Positions 43,268-54,738 of a stretch of DNA of 64,000 nt are shown here, piece after piece (the first letter of the stretch is position 1; each line of letters starts with the position of its first letter). Location: contig CP136061.1 in assembly GCA_032622095.1 (NCBI GenBank), positions 24,494,991 through 24,558,990 of the forward strand. The letters are read 5' to 3'. Position numbers and translations under genes: made by a program. The DNA is from Siphonodentalium dalli. Lineage: Eukaryota > Mollusca > Scaphopoda > Gadilida > Siphonodentaliidae. The notes beneath the pieces were generated by a model, which saw nothing but the letters and a program-made list of their open reading frames with translations, was not told where the DNA came from and ran no database searches.

Positions 43268-46252
43268 CCCCGCTGGACAAAACAAGTGTCCATTGGCACC
43301 GCGGTGTGTGTGTATTTGCCGTTCGGCCGCGGTGTCAGAGTTTGTAACTGCAGTTGATCACCGCGGCCGAACGGCAAGTACACCGTGGCCCAACAGCAAG
43401 TACACTGCGGCCGAAAGGCAACTACACCGCAGCCAAACGGCATGTACACCGTGGTTAGATTTCTGGTTTGTATCGTCTTTTTTTCAGTTTAATGAACGTA
43501 CAGCTATGCTCTCAGTAAGCTACCTGTTTAACGAGGTTATGGGCCGGTACTTAACGCGGTGTTACCACTAAAATACCGCGGTTATCATTCTGTACCGCGA
43601 CGGAGGGCGGTTGACCCGCGGTACTGGTACGGTATTTTTTCCGTTGGTTACCGCAGGTCACCGCGTTATTGGTGTTCGTTACCGCCGTACACCGCGGTAT
43701 TTTTTTCGTAACCGCGTTCAAATTACCGCTAACGGCCCTCCACCGCGGAGAGAACACGACTGAAACAAGGCGTCACACAGTAGGTAAATGATTATGAATA
43801 ACTTTTGTATTGAATGAATACCTGTAAGCTGCACGTAATTATGTATACGTAATGAATATAAATGAATAATAATGCAATCGGATTACATATGAACATGTCT
43901 GGTTTACATGTAACATATTACAAATGTACACGTACATCACGTTTAATCACGTCGGCGGTTTTTGAACTCAGCTATAATTGCTTACGGCGACTGGATTACG
44001 CAAAACACCGTGGACTCAGGAGTAACAGTTTTGTTGTTAGCATCTATCTTACATATCGTCAAATGATTTACGCACCCGATTCCTATATCGGTTTCCACTC
44101 ATGCGGATTTTTTTTTTTTTTTTTTGTGTTTCCGAAATCTAAATTTCTTATAAAAATGGGAAAAGTAAATCCTCCATTTATCTGAATTTGGTCGAAACCA
44201 GCGTGGACGGTACATTAGTAACACTGAGTCCGAGTTTAGTCTTGGAGGCCAGGGCGGCGATCGTTGCAGAAATATTCATATTCGTTCAAATCTATAGTTG
44301 TGTTCATATGCCAAACATAATCGTCGCGTAAATAGTATATTATCGCCAAGACGTATGATTGTATACGCATTCGTGAAATAGTAAAGCAATTTACAAACAT
44401 TTGCGCCTGAAGATTTCTTGTCGGTGGGAATAAAATGTATAACTAAGAAAGCGTTGCACATGTCATGCAGCAAAGTAAAGTTGTTATCATCACCAATGTG
44501 CGCGACAAAAGACACACGCAAAACACCAAACATTGAAAGACACAACGTTGTCAAATCAGTCTTTGATTTTGTTACGTGAACATTCATTGTGCTCACGAGT
44601 GCGTGTCGGGCGGCATCGTTTGATGTGAAATTGCAACTTTTGGCGAGGGCGTGCATTTGTAGTTCTCGGTGGGTCGCAGTATAAATTATATCACATACCG
44701 GTTTTCCTATCTAATCGTTATTCGGAAAAAAACATGCATGGTGTTGGAAAGATAAAATATGTTTCTTTGGTTATACACAGAGGTTAACATTGTAACATAA
44801 TTATTTCAAGTGATCGAATTCGGTGTGTTTTATATAAATAAGTCCTTGTTAGTTTATTCCTGATACGGTAGCAATAAAGAGCGTTTGTCTCACTTTTGTG
44901 CGACAAATATTTATAAAATAGCTATTACGTGCACAACATTTTAAAGATCGAATGAGACTTGTCTGTTTAAAGCCACGTGGCGGTTCGCACATAATATTAT
45001 TCGCAATACCAAAATAGATCGATAAATATCTGAACTACCTTCTGCGAGCCAAACGGACGCATTGAAGTAATGGAAATACAAGTGTCCAAAACACAAAACA
45101 GCCATTCGCGCGTGCGTCACGTGTGTAGTTTTACTATATAATAGCACCATCAACAAAACACAAATATTTATTTCACCCATTGAGGCCAGTTATAAAAAGA
45201 CATGACGACATCTTAATTTAAGTGCCCCGTGACCTATATTAACAAAGTCTGCCAACTGCAGTATGACGTAATCAGTGACACGTGCTTTTGCCAGAATGTG
45301 TTTTTTTTCCTGGATATACGGGAGTTCCACGTTGTGTCTTTTATTGCTAAGACAATAATTCCCGTTATACGAACAAATGGTGTTTGTGATTTGCAGTTAA
45401 TGAATGTCAATAAAGTTAATAACGATATTTATTCTGGGGACTATTTAAATAGTGTCGTTATCATTCAATTTAGGGATCACGCACATCTGAACATTGATAT
45501 AAACTGTAGATACGGGATTTATCGAGCTGTCTAAAATGGCCGAAATCATTTGTTCCTTTCCCGATAACCAACACTGATTACAAATAGTGTCATTTATGGG
45601 CATTTTAGGCAATAAAACGAGACTAGAAATGTTATTGTAATATTTTAATATTCACATTAATTGAAAAATGACTTTCTCAAAGTAACTTATACTTACCTTT
45701 ACTTAATCTGGAAGCCCGTTATAATGGGCATATTTCCCCGATCTATTTCAATATTTTAATAATACACTTCACGGTACACAAACATGGACGGAGATCGTGA
45801 GAACGGCTGTCCTATTTTGGAAGATTGACGGTCAGTCATCGAATCCCGTCATTAACCTCGTTACAAAAATGCTACCGCGTAGCGGTAATGTCACCGCGTT
45901 TGTGCGGTGCATTACCGCGTGCCACCGCGCTACCAACATTCGTTACCGCTGGTAGTGCGGTGGTACCGTGAACGTCGCGGTGGTACCCGCGGTACGCGCG
46001 TGGTAGTGCAACCGCAAATCGGCGGTATGTCGCGGTATTGCACCGCGGTATTAACGCATGTACACCTCGTTAAAACAGGTCGCTTAATTTGAGCAGTGCT
46101 GTACACCGCGGCAATTACACTATGGCCGAACGGCAAGTACACCGAGGCCCCACTGTAGTTAGCCGGTGGAGCCGCGGTGTAGTTGCATTTCAGCCACGGT
46201 GGCAACGCTAACTGCACCGCGGTTAGGTGGACACTTGTTTTGTCAAGCAGGG
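43268..46252. mobile_element. 3-kb foldback transposon with CCGCGG-rich ends
   Basis: Left end cccCGCTggacaaaacaagt, right end its inverse with two changes, flanked by TA on both sides (43266-43267 and 46253-46254). The inverted ends run at least 400 bp and are filled with short, irregular direct and inverted copies of caccgcggccgaacggcaag-like words, then taccgcggta-like words. The middle (about 43780-45830) is AT-rich. Open frames there (126 codons minus at 44276-44656, 101 codons plus at 45229-45534) match no transposase I know. Structure suggests a foldback element, and the TA flank would fit Tc1/mariner-type target choice. Confidence 0.75.
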
Positions 46253-46254
46253 TA

Positions 46255-47089
46255 CCATGGAGAATGAAGAAATAAAAATCTTAAATTGTGGTCTATTTTC
46301 CTTGTATGACTTTTATCATACATAAACATGTAGGTGGATGCCTTCCTATCTAGTATCACTACCAATAGTTCAAATAATTTCAGAATTCCTTGAAAATTGA
46401 GGCCACTGCTAACATCTAAATGTGTGCTGTACATTACACGCACATGCTTGTACAGATTGATAATTTACCTGAACTACACTGTATATGAAGAATGCTTTTG
46501 TCACATTTTTGCATAGTATATACCAAGAGGAAAATCCTCATTAATTTGAAATTATTTTTTTAGTACTTTTCAAATTGACACTGTACTTATTGTTGAAATT
46601 TGAAGGGACATTCTATCTATCCCTATTGTAAGAAACTTATCATGTGTAGAGGGCTGTAACTACACTGTTTGAAACTAATTGGGAGTGAAATAGATTTGTG
46701 TAAACACTGTTTAGATCTTACAAACATCACTACACCACAGTTACAACATCTTCCCATTCCAACTGCTGCTAATTGGAGTGTGAGGTATCCTTTGATAAGA
46801 AATATGAACAAGAACTGAGATTAAAAGCCACAGTTTGGGTGGTTTAGATCATTGAATAATTGTGTTTCTATTAGGCTTCCAAATGGCACCTCTCCAGGGG
46901 ATCTCTTATCCTAATGAATTGATTTGTTTTTATTAGCCTCCTAACTAGATGTGTTGTTTTCATGATGTAAGCAATTTTACTATTATTAACTGATTCAAAA
47001 AAGTTATCTCTGAACTTTGTTTTCATGATGCCAGCAAATTTATTCTTATAAAATCCTACCAAAAGTTACCTTCTCTTAAGGTGCCTCAT
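46255..47089. other. No gene recognised
   Basis: AT-rich sequence without repeats shared with the rest of the window, apart from a local gaag/ttttcatgatg near-repeat at 46955-47030. Confidence 0.4.
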
Positions 47090-47830
47090 AATAGTGATAA
47101 AAGTTACCAACTCTAATGTGACTAATAATAGTGATGGCCTAATTATAGTGATATATGGGATTGTTGACTATATTTGTCCCCCGAAAAAATTATTTCGGGG
47201 GACTATTAAAATAGCCGGTATCCGTCTGTGTGTGCGTGCGGGCGTCCGGAAATGGTTCCGGATGATAACTTTAGTTTCGGTTATTAGATCAAAAGCAAAT
47301 TTCATAGGTGAGTTTATCAGACCAAAATACTGGTCAAGTTCGAATATGGGTTTGCTCCGCCCATTTTTGCGAGAGTTATGGCCCTTTTTCGACTTTGAAT
47401 CCTGTCAATTTCTGGTTTCCGGATGATAACTTTAGTTTGTGTGATCATATCTGAATCAAATTTTGTATGATAGTTTATCCACCATTTCAGGGGACACTGG
47501 TTGGATTGTTCTGAAATTTAGTGTCGGATTTATGGTCCTTGTTATTTTTTTCAGAACAGCTGATGCCCCCAATGAAGCCACTTTTTCGGGGGACACTGTG
47601 GCCGTACGGCCTTTTATTTATAATAGTGATGGCCTTCTTGTAGTGATGTACATGTATGGAATAGTTGGTTAAAATTAATAATAATGATGGCCTACTTATA
47701 GTGATATATGGATTGTTGACTAATATTAATAATAGTGATGGCCTACTATAGTGATGCATGGGATTGTTGACTAGCATTAATTATAGTGATGTATGGGATT
47801 GTTGACTATTATTAATAATAGTTATGGCAA
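47090..47830 (+). repeat. Degenerate minisatellite interrupted by a dispersed repeat
   Basis: Irregular units of about 65-70 bp built on taatagtgatggcctaatta, tagtgatatatgggattg and ttgactaatattaa flank an insert at about 47165-47625. The insert starts tcccccgaaaaaattatttc and repeats ttccggatgataactttagt. The insert belongs to the same family as 39610-40075. Confidence 0.75.
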
Positions 47831-48027
47831 TTTCATTCTATGTATCTTTGCCAAATACGGGTAGTACAAATATTGGAAATGTCAGATGTCCTCACTATAT
47901 CCTGGCTTGCAATAAACCCACCAACCCACCAATCTATTGTGGCCTCCCAACACTGTGCGCATCCTGGAATGATTCATTCATAGCCACTGTCACTGAATGG
48001 GAGCAGGAGTACAAGTATCCCAGTATA

Positions 48028-48240
48028 CAGTAATTATCTAAGTAATCGACTCCTTAACCACAACAGAATTATGAGTAACTTTTCAGGATTTAGTCGGAAA
48101 TATGGCTTGTTGGCATTCATCGGAAAGCTCTCACCGAGAGCTTTCCGATGAATGGCAACAAGCCATATTTCCGACTAAATCCTGAAAAGTTACCCATAAT
48201 TCTGCTGTGGTTATGGAGTTGATTAATTAGGGCATTACTG
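48028..48240. mobile_element. P-family palindromic MITE, full length
   Basis: Starts cagtaattatctaagtaatc and ends ttagggcattactg. The centre is ctctcaccgagag, unlike the ctctcagtgagag of most copies; the copy at 51581 has a similar gccgag centre. Confidence 0.9.
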
Positions 48241-48355
48241 TACTTCTCTATACACATACCTATACCAGTAGTAACATATTGCAGCATATTTTCCAGCACA
48301 TTTTTATACATTGTAATACAATATCATTGATGCCACCCATAAAGAACATTGAGGG

Positions 48356-48626
48356 CTTAACACTGACTTTAATAGTATTTTATAATGGCCACCCATGTTT
48401 CATTTGAGGCCTTAACACTGACTTTAATAGTATTTTATAATGGCCACCCATGTTTCATTGAGGCCTTAACACTGACTTTAATAGTATTTTATAATGGCCA
48501 CCCATGTTTCATTGAGGCCTTAACACTGACTTTAATAGTATTTTATAATGGCCACCCATGTTTCATTGAGGCCTTAACACTGACTTTAATAGTATTTTAT
48601 AATGGCCACCCATGTTTCATTTGAGG
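48356..48626 (+). repeat. 54-bp minisatellite, five units
   Basis: The unit (cttaacactgactttaatag, tattttataatggccaccca, tgtttcattgaggc) is perfectly repeated in the middle units. The first and last have an extra T. Because 54 is a multiple of three it leaves an open frame, but there is no sign that it is translated. Confidence 0.95.
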
Positions 48627-48886
48627 ACATTAATAATGAAGATGATTGTAATCACGTTCTGTTGTTTTCTCTGTACAGCAGTATAAACTAACTCTGGGCA
48701 TCGATTCTTAGCTTGGAATCCCATTATAACATGCAAAATAGATAGAGTAAATTGATTTTAAGTCCTGTTTATGTCACCAACACATTTCGTTGATAAATAT
48801 CCAAAAAGTAATTCAATATTGAGCATAATACGTGTACTGTAGTACTGTTACAACATTGGATTGTTTTAGCTTTATTATATGTGACC

Positions 48887-49343
48887 CGCCATATCAAATC
48901 CAGTCGTAAGTCGGGATTTTTTTTACCCTGTGCCAATGCATTCTCTTATATATGCGAGTCGACCATAGGTCGCCTCGCATATATATTAGAGAATGCATTG
49001 GCCTAACAATTATTTACAATTTTAATAATTTTTTCTTGTATTCTTTAACAATTTTATAATTTCACCCATACAGAGCCCCAGACAAACATGAGCAGATGAC
49101 ACTCTTCTATATGCTTCTATATATGTGTGGGGCTCCCTGCAGGGTAATGGATGTTTTTTATTTTATGTCCTAAAGATTGTAAGAAACATTTATTTAAAAA
49201 AAATGATAAAAAATTGTTAGGCCAATGCATTCTCTTATATATGCGAGGCGACCTATGGTCGACTCGCATATATAAGAGAATGCATTGGCACAGTGTAAAA
49301 AAATCCCGACTTACGACTGGATTTGATATGGCGGGTCACATAT
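48887..49343. mobile_element. DH double-hairpin module in type D termini
   Basis: Inverted ends of at least 40 bp (atatgtgacccgccatatca then aatccagtcgtaagtcggga) enclose the same two hairpins (48934-49004 and 49221-49288) found in types A-C. The ends have no similarity to the TTAA-CCCTTT types. An extra sequence with cttctatatgcttctata sits in the spacer. Confidence 0.88.
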
Positions 49344-49679
49344 GGTTCGTATGTTGGACTCGTTGATGCTGACAATTGAGGCTGTGTACAGGGTTTACTT
49401 GCTGGTATGTATGTTTGCCTTCATGGTACATATTCTCAGCAATAAGTTGCCATGAAACCCTATATTTTATAAACAAAATTTAACTTGAATCAAACTCAAA
49501 CTGTTAGGTTCATGTTACCAGCTCAATTTATAGCAATTTCGTTGGTAAATATAACGAAAATATTCATTATTGAGCATGATACCTGAATTGCATTGGATTG
49601 ATTTGTTTTAATTTACATGTATATACTAGTAGCTAACGGATGTTGGACTACACCATTGTGTCAGATAAATTAAATCCAT

Positions 49680-49895
49680 TACTGTCACCTTCATTGATAC
49701 CATGACTACCTTTATTGTGATTTAACTTTGATGAATAACCACCCTTTTTCGGGGCATCACTTGAATCAGATCGTTGACATAATTGTACATCATCTTTCTT
49801 GGCGATAACATCAACAAGAATAGTTCTGGCTTGTATTCCACTAGAGGTATTCCGTTGAATATATGTGCCTCACGTCGATGGGTGTGGAATAGAAC
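49680..49895. repeat. Dispersed repeat, second copy of 7805-8030
   Basis: Same phrases in the same order as the first copy, with an internal region around gggcatcacttgaatcagat that the first copy lacks. Confidence 0.6.
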
Positions 49896-49975
49896 AAAAA
49901 TATTCAATATTGAGCATGATACCTGCATTGCATTGGATTGTGTTAGCTTCATTTATATGCTATTACAGTATTGCG

Positions 49976-50364
49976 CTAAATACTCGACTCCTTAACCCTT
50001 TGAGTGCCAGGGGCCGATCTCATCGGCCTTAAACCTACAAAATAAGTCTGTTAAAGAATATAAGAATAAATTATTAAAATTGTAAAAAATTGTAAAAAAA
50101 AAACCCAATTGTTAGGCCAATGCATTCTCTTATATATGCGAGGCGACCTATGGTCGACTCGCATATATAAGAGAATGCATTGGCACAGGGTATATGGGTT
50201 GATACAAAAGGGTTAATGTCACCGGTAATTTTTCAGGATTTAGTCGGAAATATGGCTCAGTGAGAGCTTTCCGATGAATGGCAAAAGCATATTTCCGACT
50301 AAATCCTGAAAAGTTACCCATATTTCTGCTGTGGTTAAGGAGTTGGATTATTTAGAGCATTACT
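49976..50364. mobile_element. P-family MITE interrupted by a DH element
   Basis: The left end cagtattgcgctaaatactc reaches ccttaa, is broken by 49992-50216, and resumes at tgtcaccggtaatttttcag. It ends gagcattact. The centre is also shortened. Order of events: P first, DH later. Confidence 0.88.
49992..50216. mobile_element. DH element, type B, nested in P
   Basis: TTAACCCTTTGAGTGCCAGG to CAAAAGGGTTAA, inserted exactly at a TTAA of the host P element. One hairpin (50116-50182) remains. This is clean evidence for TTAA-targeted insertion. Confidence 0.9.
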
Positions 50365-50680
50365 CTAAATGAATGTATGTTTAATTAACCACAAAGAGAG
50401 CAGGTTAGGGTAGACTTCTAACTCAGTACCCAAGTGACATTAAAAACCACATGAAATGTAGCAGTAAAACACTTTGAACAACAGATTAGCAGTGTGGAAT
50501 AGTACACTAGAAGGATTGCATTTACAACTAATTACAAGAACACCATGTTACATTCAACTAGAAAACATGAGTAAATCTAAATGAGGTCTCAGATCATTAA
50601 CATTCGGAGCACACAGAAGCAAACATGAAGCCTTTATAGTGCAGATTTCTCACCAGGTTAACATTTTCTGCTATGTTTGA

Positions 50681-51110
50681 CAAGCCTGTGATTAGTGTGC
50701 CTGTCATTTGCAGAATGGGGTCCCCAGAGGTTGAATTTAGTGTTGCTATCCCACACAGTAGGCTAGCATCACCAAATCCCTCTGGGGACCTGCTTAGGCC
50801 TCAACTGCTATGGGAGACTTATGATCAGATTTGAAGTTCCTCATTTGAAGTTGGTGATGTTCATCCCCATTGGGCACCTCGATTATACATATTATCTTCT
50901 GAAAATTAGGGGATATAGAAACTTCCCAGAAGGGAACAATGAAAACAATGTTAATTATAGACTATAGATACTTCCCAGAAGAAGAGTCCTAAGCAGAATG
51001 AGGTCCCCAAATGGGGAATTTGGTGATGCTAGCCCAATATGCTGGATAGCGTCACTAAATTCACCCTCTGGGGACCTCATTCTGCAAATGACAAGCACAC
51101 TTATTAAAAA
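50681..51110. mobile_element. G-family element, long form, flanked by 48-bp repeats
   Basis: Both hairpins (about 50711-50790 and 50997-51086) and the internal gcttaggcctcaactgctat segment are present. The outer flanks 50633-50680 and 51119-51168 are direct repeats of about 48 bp (ttatagtgcagatttctcac, caggttaacattttctgct) with few mismatches, far longer than the 8-bp duplication of the copy at 3559. Confidence 0.85.
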
Positions 51111-51456
51111 CTCAGGCATCTTTATAGTACAGATTTCTCACCAGGTTAAGATTTTCTGCTCTGTTTGACTTTCATCGACTTGTTTCTATCTCCTACCTCC
51201 TTCTGTGTGTTTAACTCATTACCTATTTTTTTCTTTTCGTCCTGATTATTTGCGGAGACTATCAAAAAGCGATAACTTTTGCAGATTCATGAATTAAAGC
51301 GAGTTTACTGTCTTTTTCTTTGCGGGATAAGTGTTCCTATCCCAGTTGCAACCTTCACCCTATGATTGTCTGGAAAATGTGTTTTGTCTTCAGTATGAGA
51401 GCTACTCCTGCTATGTTAACCATTTCATGATGTGAGCTGCACTCTTGCAGTATTAA

Positions 51457-52144
51457 AGGTACTCAATCCGATCAGACGGTTCCCATATCATCAAGATACA
51501 TCAACATCATTTCTTCAAAATATGCTTTAGTTATCAGAATCGATTTATTGCAATAAATAGTGCTAACCACTGTCAACTATGGTAATGCTCTAATTAATCG
51601 ACCTCTTAACCACAGCAGAATTATGGGTAACATTTCAGGATTTAGTCGGAAATAAGGCTTGTTGCCATTCATCGGAAAGCTCTCGCCGAGAGCTTTCCGG
51701 TGAATGGCATCAAGCCATATTTCCGACTAAATCCTGAAAAGTTACCCAAAATTCTGCTGTGGTTAAGGAGTCGATTAATTAGAACATTACTGTATGGTAT
51801 CAACTTTCCCAAAACTTGTTATTTATCAACATTTTGTTCAACAAAAGTATAACAAAATTTGACCGCATTACCACTTGATTTTAGAGTTATCCCACTTGAT
51901 TTTAGAGTTATCCATCTTCATCCATAATTTTATCCGAGACCCTCCATTTGACCACGTGTTTCTGGTCCACATATTATTGCACATTTCAAGATATACCCGG
52001 TAGCAAGCTTCAAAAATCGATATCTGATCACTCTGGGCTTTGATGGATGGGTTCCTCGACTCGAATCAAATATCTTTTACCCATAAGCCAAAGAAATAGT
52101 AATTTACATGTACATGTAGGGGCGTCTGATCGGATTGAGTACCT
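51457..52144. mobile_element. TTAA-flanked element with own inverted ends
   Basis: Ends AGGTACTCAATCCGATCAGA and its inverse, bounded by TTAA at 51453-51456 and 52145-52148. 688 bp, no coding frame. It carries a P-family palindrome inside. Its interior shares phrases with 7095-7200 and 9740-9790. Confidence 0.85.
51581..51792. mobile_element. P-family palindromic MITE inside the TTAA element
   Basis: Starts ggtaatgctctaattaatcg and ends ttagaacattactg. The centre is ctctcgccgagag. Confidence 0.9.
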
Positions 52145-52605
52145 TTAAAGATCATGTGCCAGAGCCGATTAGATCGGACATACAGGTAGGTATGCCCTTA
52201 CTTTTCTCACTATATCTTGAATACATCTGCAAGACATTGTACATGTATATAGAATTATGGCAAAATGTTCAGTAATATCTCCTGAACATTTTACTTAATT
52301 CTGTGTAAATGTCTTGTAGAAGTTTTCAAAATTTGGTGAGACAAAGAAGGGAACACCTATGTCTGATCTAATCGGCCCTGGCACTCAAAGAGTTAAAGAT
52401 CATGTGCCAGTGCATTCTCTCGTATATGCAAGACTCCCATAGTATTTGAACTTACTATACGATTAGCAATGTTTATTGACAAAACACTATAGCAGTTTTC
52501 TTTACATCTGAATGGTTTCAACAGGCAAAATTTTGTTATTTTGAGGACTACATATATCAATAATGAGTAAGCAGAGGTTTATCTATTTCTCCATGTTCTT
52601 CTTAG

Positions 52606-52743
52606 AGGTGATGTTTTTACAGTCTTTTATATTTTTTGCACATTTACCAACTGAGTCCCTTGGGTCCCTTTAATGGTGATGTTTTTACAGACTTTTATAT
52701 TTTTTGCACATTTACCCACTGTGAGTGACTTGGGTCACTTTAA
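52606..52743 (+). repeat. ~70-bp tandem duplication
   Basis: The segment gatgtttttacagtctttta, then ttttttgcacatttacc and cttgggtccctttaa, occurs twice in direct order with a few changes. Confidence 0.85.
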
Positions 52744-53164
52744 GTTTGTTTACAATCAGTCAACAGAAGATCTGTCCTTGAATAAATCAAAACTCTAAAC
52801 AATGTTTTTCAATTAGACCAAAGGTATATTCAATGTACATTGTTGCCATAGTACTCAACTTTATCCCAGATAAATACCATGAACTTGGCTCTTGATCTTT
52901 TGACTGTTACGGTATGTTCAATAGGATCCTGCCCTTCATCATATTATTTCTAAGTTTTAGAAGATTATTTGTTTAGGTTTTATGCTAATTATCCTAAACA
53001 GGAAAACACAGCCCTTAATGCCACTCGACCCAATTTGCTTCACTTCCTACATAACTTGCGTCCTTTACTTCCATATGCATGCACAAATATAAGTAGTCTG
53101 TGCTTTCTCCATGTTCTTGTACTTTGTTGTCATGCATTAAGGACATTGAGCGAAGAAGCGAAGG

Positions 53165-53616
53165 AAAGGATATCACATCAACCAATGAAAATGTATCAAC
53201 TACTGATCAACCATGTGGAAATACGTTTTAATGAGAGTGATTGCATGTATTCTGTTGTGATCTAATTTGTTTATATTAACTGAAACGATTGCATCAACCG
53301 ATAAAACTTCATCAACTGTGTGGAAATACATCCAAGTGAAAGTTATTACATTTTCTCAGTTTAATTGTTTCAACTGGCAGGATTGCATCAACTGATAAAA
53401 CTTCATCAACTTTTGCTCAACCGTGTGGAAATACATTCAAATGAGAGTGTTTACATACACTCAGTTATGATCTAGTTTTATATCAACTGGCAGGATTGCA
53501 TCAACCAACAATACTTCATCAACCATTGACTGAGCCGTGCGATTACTTTGTGATGAGTTCGGTTTAGGAGATTGACTGAGCCGTGCGATTACTTTGTGAT
53601 GAGTTCGGTTTAGGAG
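53165..53616 (+). repeat. Degenerate ~115-bp repeats plus exact 46-bp duplication
   Basis: Three to four loose units contain gcatcaac-gataaaacttca, ccgtgtggaaatacattc and gagagt. They are followed by an exact direct duplication of 46 bp (53525-53570 and 53571-53616; attgactgagccgtgcgatt...). The duplication lies about 70 bp upstream of a candidate exon and would fall in its 5' UTR or promoter. Confidence 0.8.
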
Positions 53617-53686
53617 ATTTCATTGCAGATTTAGTTTTTTCTCTATATATTCTTTGTTGGAATAATTTCTCGTGATCTTGTTGAAA

Positions 53687-53776
53687 ATGGCGATGGCAAT
53701 GGATTCAAGTGCTGTTGCAAGAGTTCAACTTTATGGAACATTAGGTCGCAGATCAGCAAAATTCTTTTCAGCTTGG
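53687..53776 (+). CDS. Candidate alternative first coding exon
   Basis: ATG in good context (aaaATGGCG), 30 codons (MAMAMDSSAVARVQLYGTLG then RRSAKFFSAW), ending in phase 0 at a donor TTGG|GTAAAT (53777). Codon choice and composition look more gene-like than the surrounding AT-rich DNA. There is no recognised domain. Sharing phase 0 with the exon at 15990 makes alternative promoters of one gene possible. A separate gene or a chance frame are the other options. Confidence 0.42.
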
Positions 53777-53913
53777 GTAAATATTGATAATGCCAGATCC
53801 CTCTAAAATAAATAATCCATAAGTAGGGCGAGTAATTGTACGTTACATGTGCATGTACATGTATCTAATCTTATAATATTTCTCAAAATTGTTAGATCAA
53901 ACCGTTTTTGTCT

Positions 53914-54334
53914 TTAACTCTTTCAGTGTCAGGGGCCGATATCATCGGCCCTAATTTACGGTCTGTAAAATCGGCCCTAAATTTTTTTTTTTAATTAAAT
54001 TAAAAATTTAAAAACAAACTGGATAAAACCTTAGGGGCATGTTATAACTCAAAACTATCACCAAGTATTCATAATTATAATTTTGATGCCCATGAAAAAC
54101 GTAAGATTCCCTGGCACTAAACCTACAAAATAAGTCTGTTAAAGAATATAAGAAAAAATAATTAAAATTGTAAAAAATTGTAAAAAATAATAACAAATGA
54201 TGAAAAATTGTTAGGCCAATGCATTCTCTTATATATGCGAGGCGACCTATGGTCGACTCGCATATATAAGAGAATGCATTGGCACAGGGTATATGGGTTG
54301 ATACAAAAATCGGACCTGGCACTGAAAGGGTTGA
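53914..54334. mobile_element. DH element, type B, longer copy
   Basis: TTAACTCTTTCAGTGTCAGG to CTGGCACTGAAAGGGTTGA. One clear hairpin (54213-54282). Subterminal ggccgatatcatcggcc is itself a short palindrome. An extra ~100 bp (aaactggataaaaccttagg...) is present relative to the other type B copies. Confidence 0.8.
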
Positions 54335-54554
54335 CTGCCCAGTATAGTTTTCGGCAGTCAAGGAATATTACTGGGGTTTCGTTACCGCTTTTAATCGTGG
54401 TGCCACAGAAGTCAGAGAACTGTTAATTGTGGTGCAGTTATGGTTTGAACACAGTTATAAACATATAATAACCCCAGTTGCTGGGTCAATTTGTCAGTAC
54501 AGTGCATGCATGCATGCTTTATATCCATCCTCAGAAATTCTTATACTACTAGTA

Positions 54555-54738
54555 CAGTAATGCCCTAAATAATCGACTCCTTAACCACAGCAGAATTATG
54601 GGTAACTTTTCAGGATTTAGTGGAAATATGGCTCACTGAGAGCTTTCTGATAATGGCAACAAGCCATATTTCCGACTAAATCCTGAAAAATAACCCATAA
54701 TTCTTTGGTTAAGGAGTTGATTATTTAGGGCATTACAG
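54555..54738. mobile_element. P-family palindromic MITE, slightly shortened
   Basis: Starts cagtaatgccctaaataatc and ends ttatttagggcattac. The left arm lacks about 20 bp near the centre. Confidence 0.9.

Larger units (their letters stand above)
51416..52440. mobile_element. DH type C element with stacked insertions
   Basis: The left part (gttaaccatttcatgatgtg, gcagtatt) and a right remnant (aaagatcatgtgccag) are separated by a TTAA-flanked element. Further right, a second inverted-end insert (gccgattagatcggacata ... gatctaatcggc) ends at ggcactcaaagagttaa, after which agatcatgtgccagtgcatt appears again. Confidence 0.65.

Noticed and set aside
48385-48624. Frame with five repeats of an 18-residue unit
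   Set aside because: It is produced by a 54-bp minisatellite whose period is a multiple of three. There is no start context or flanking coding sequence.
48356-48626. CRISPR-like array of regular repeats
   Set aside because: No variable spacers, the whole unit repeats, and the genome is eukaryotic.
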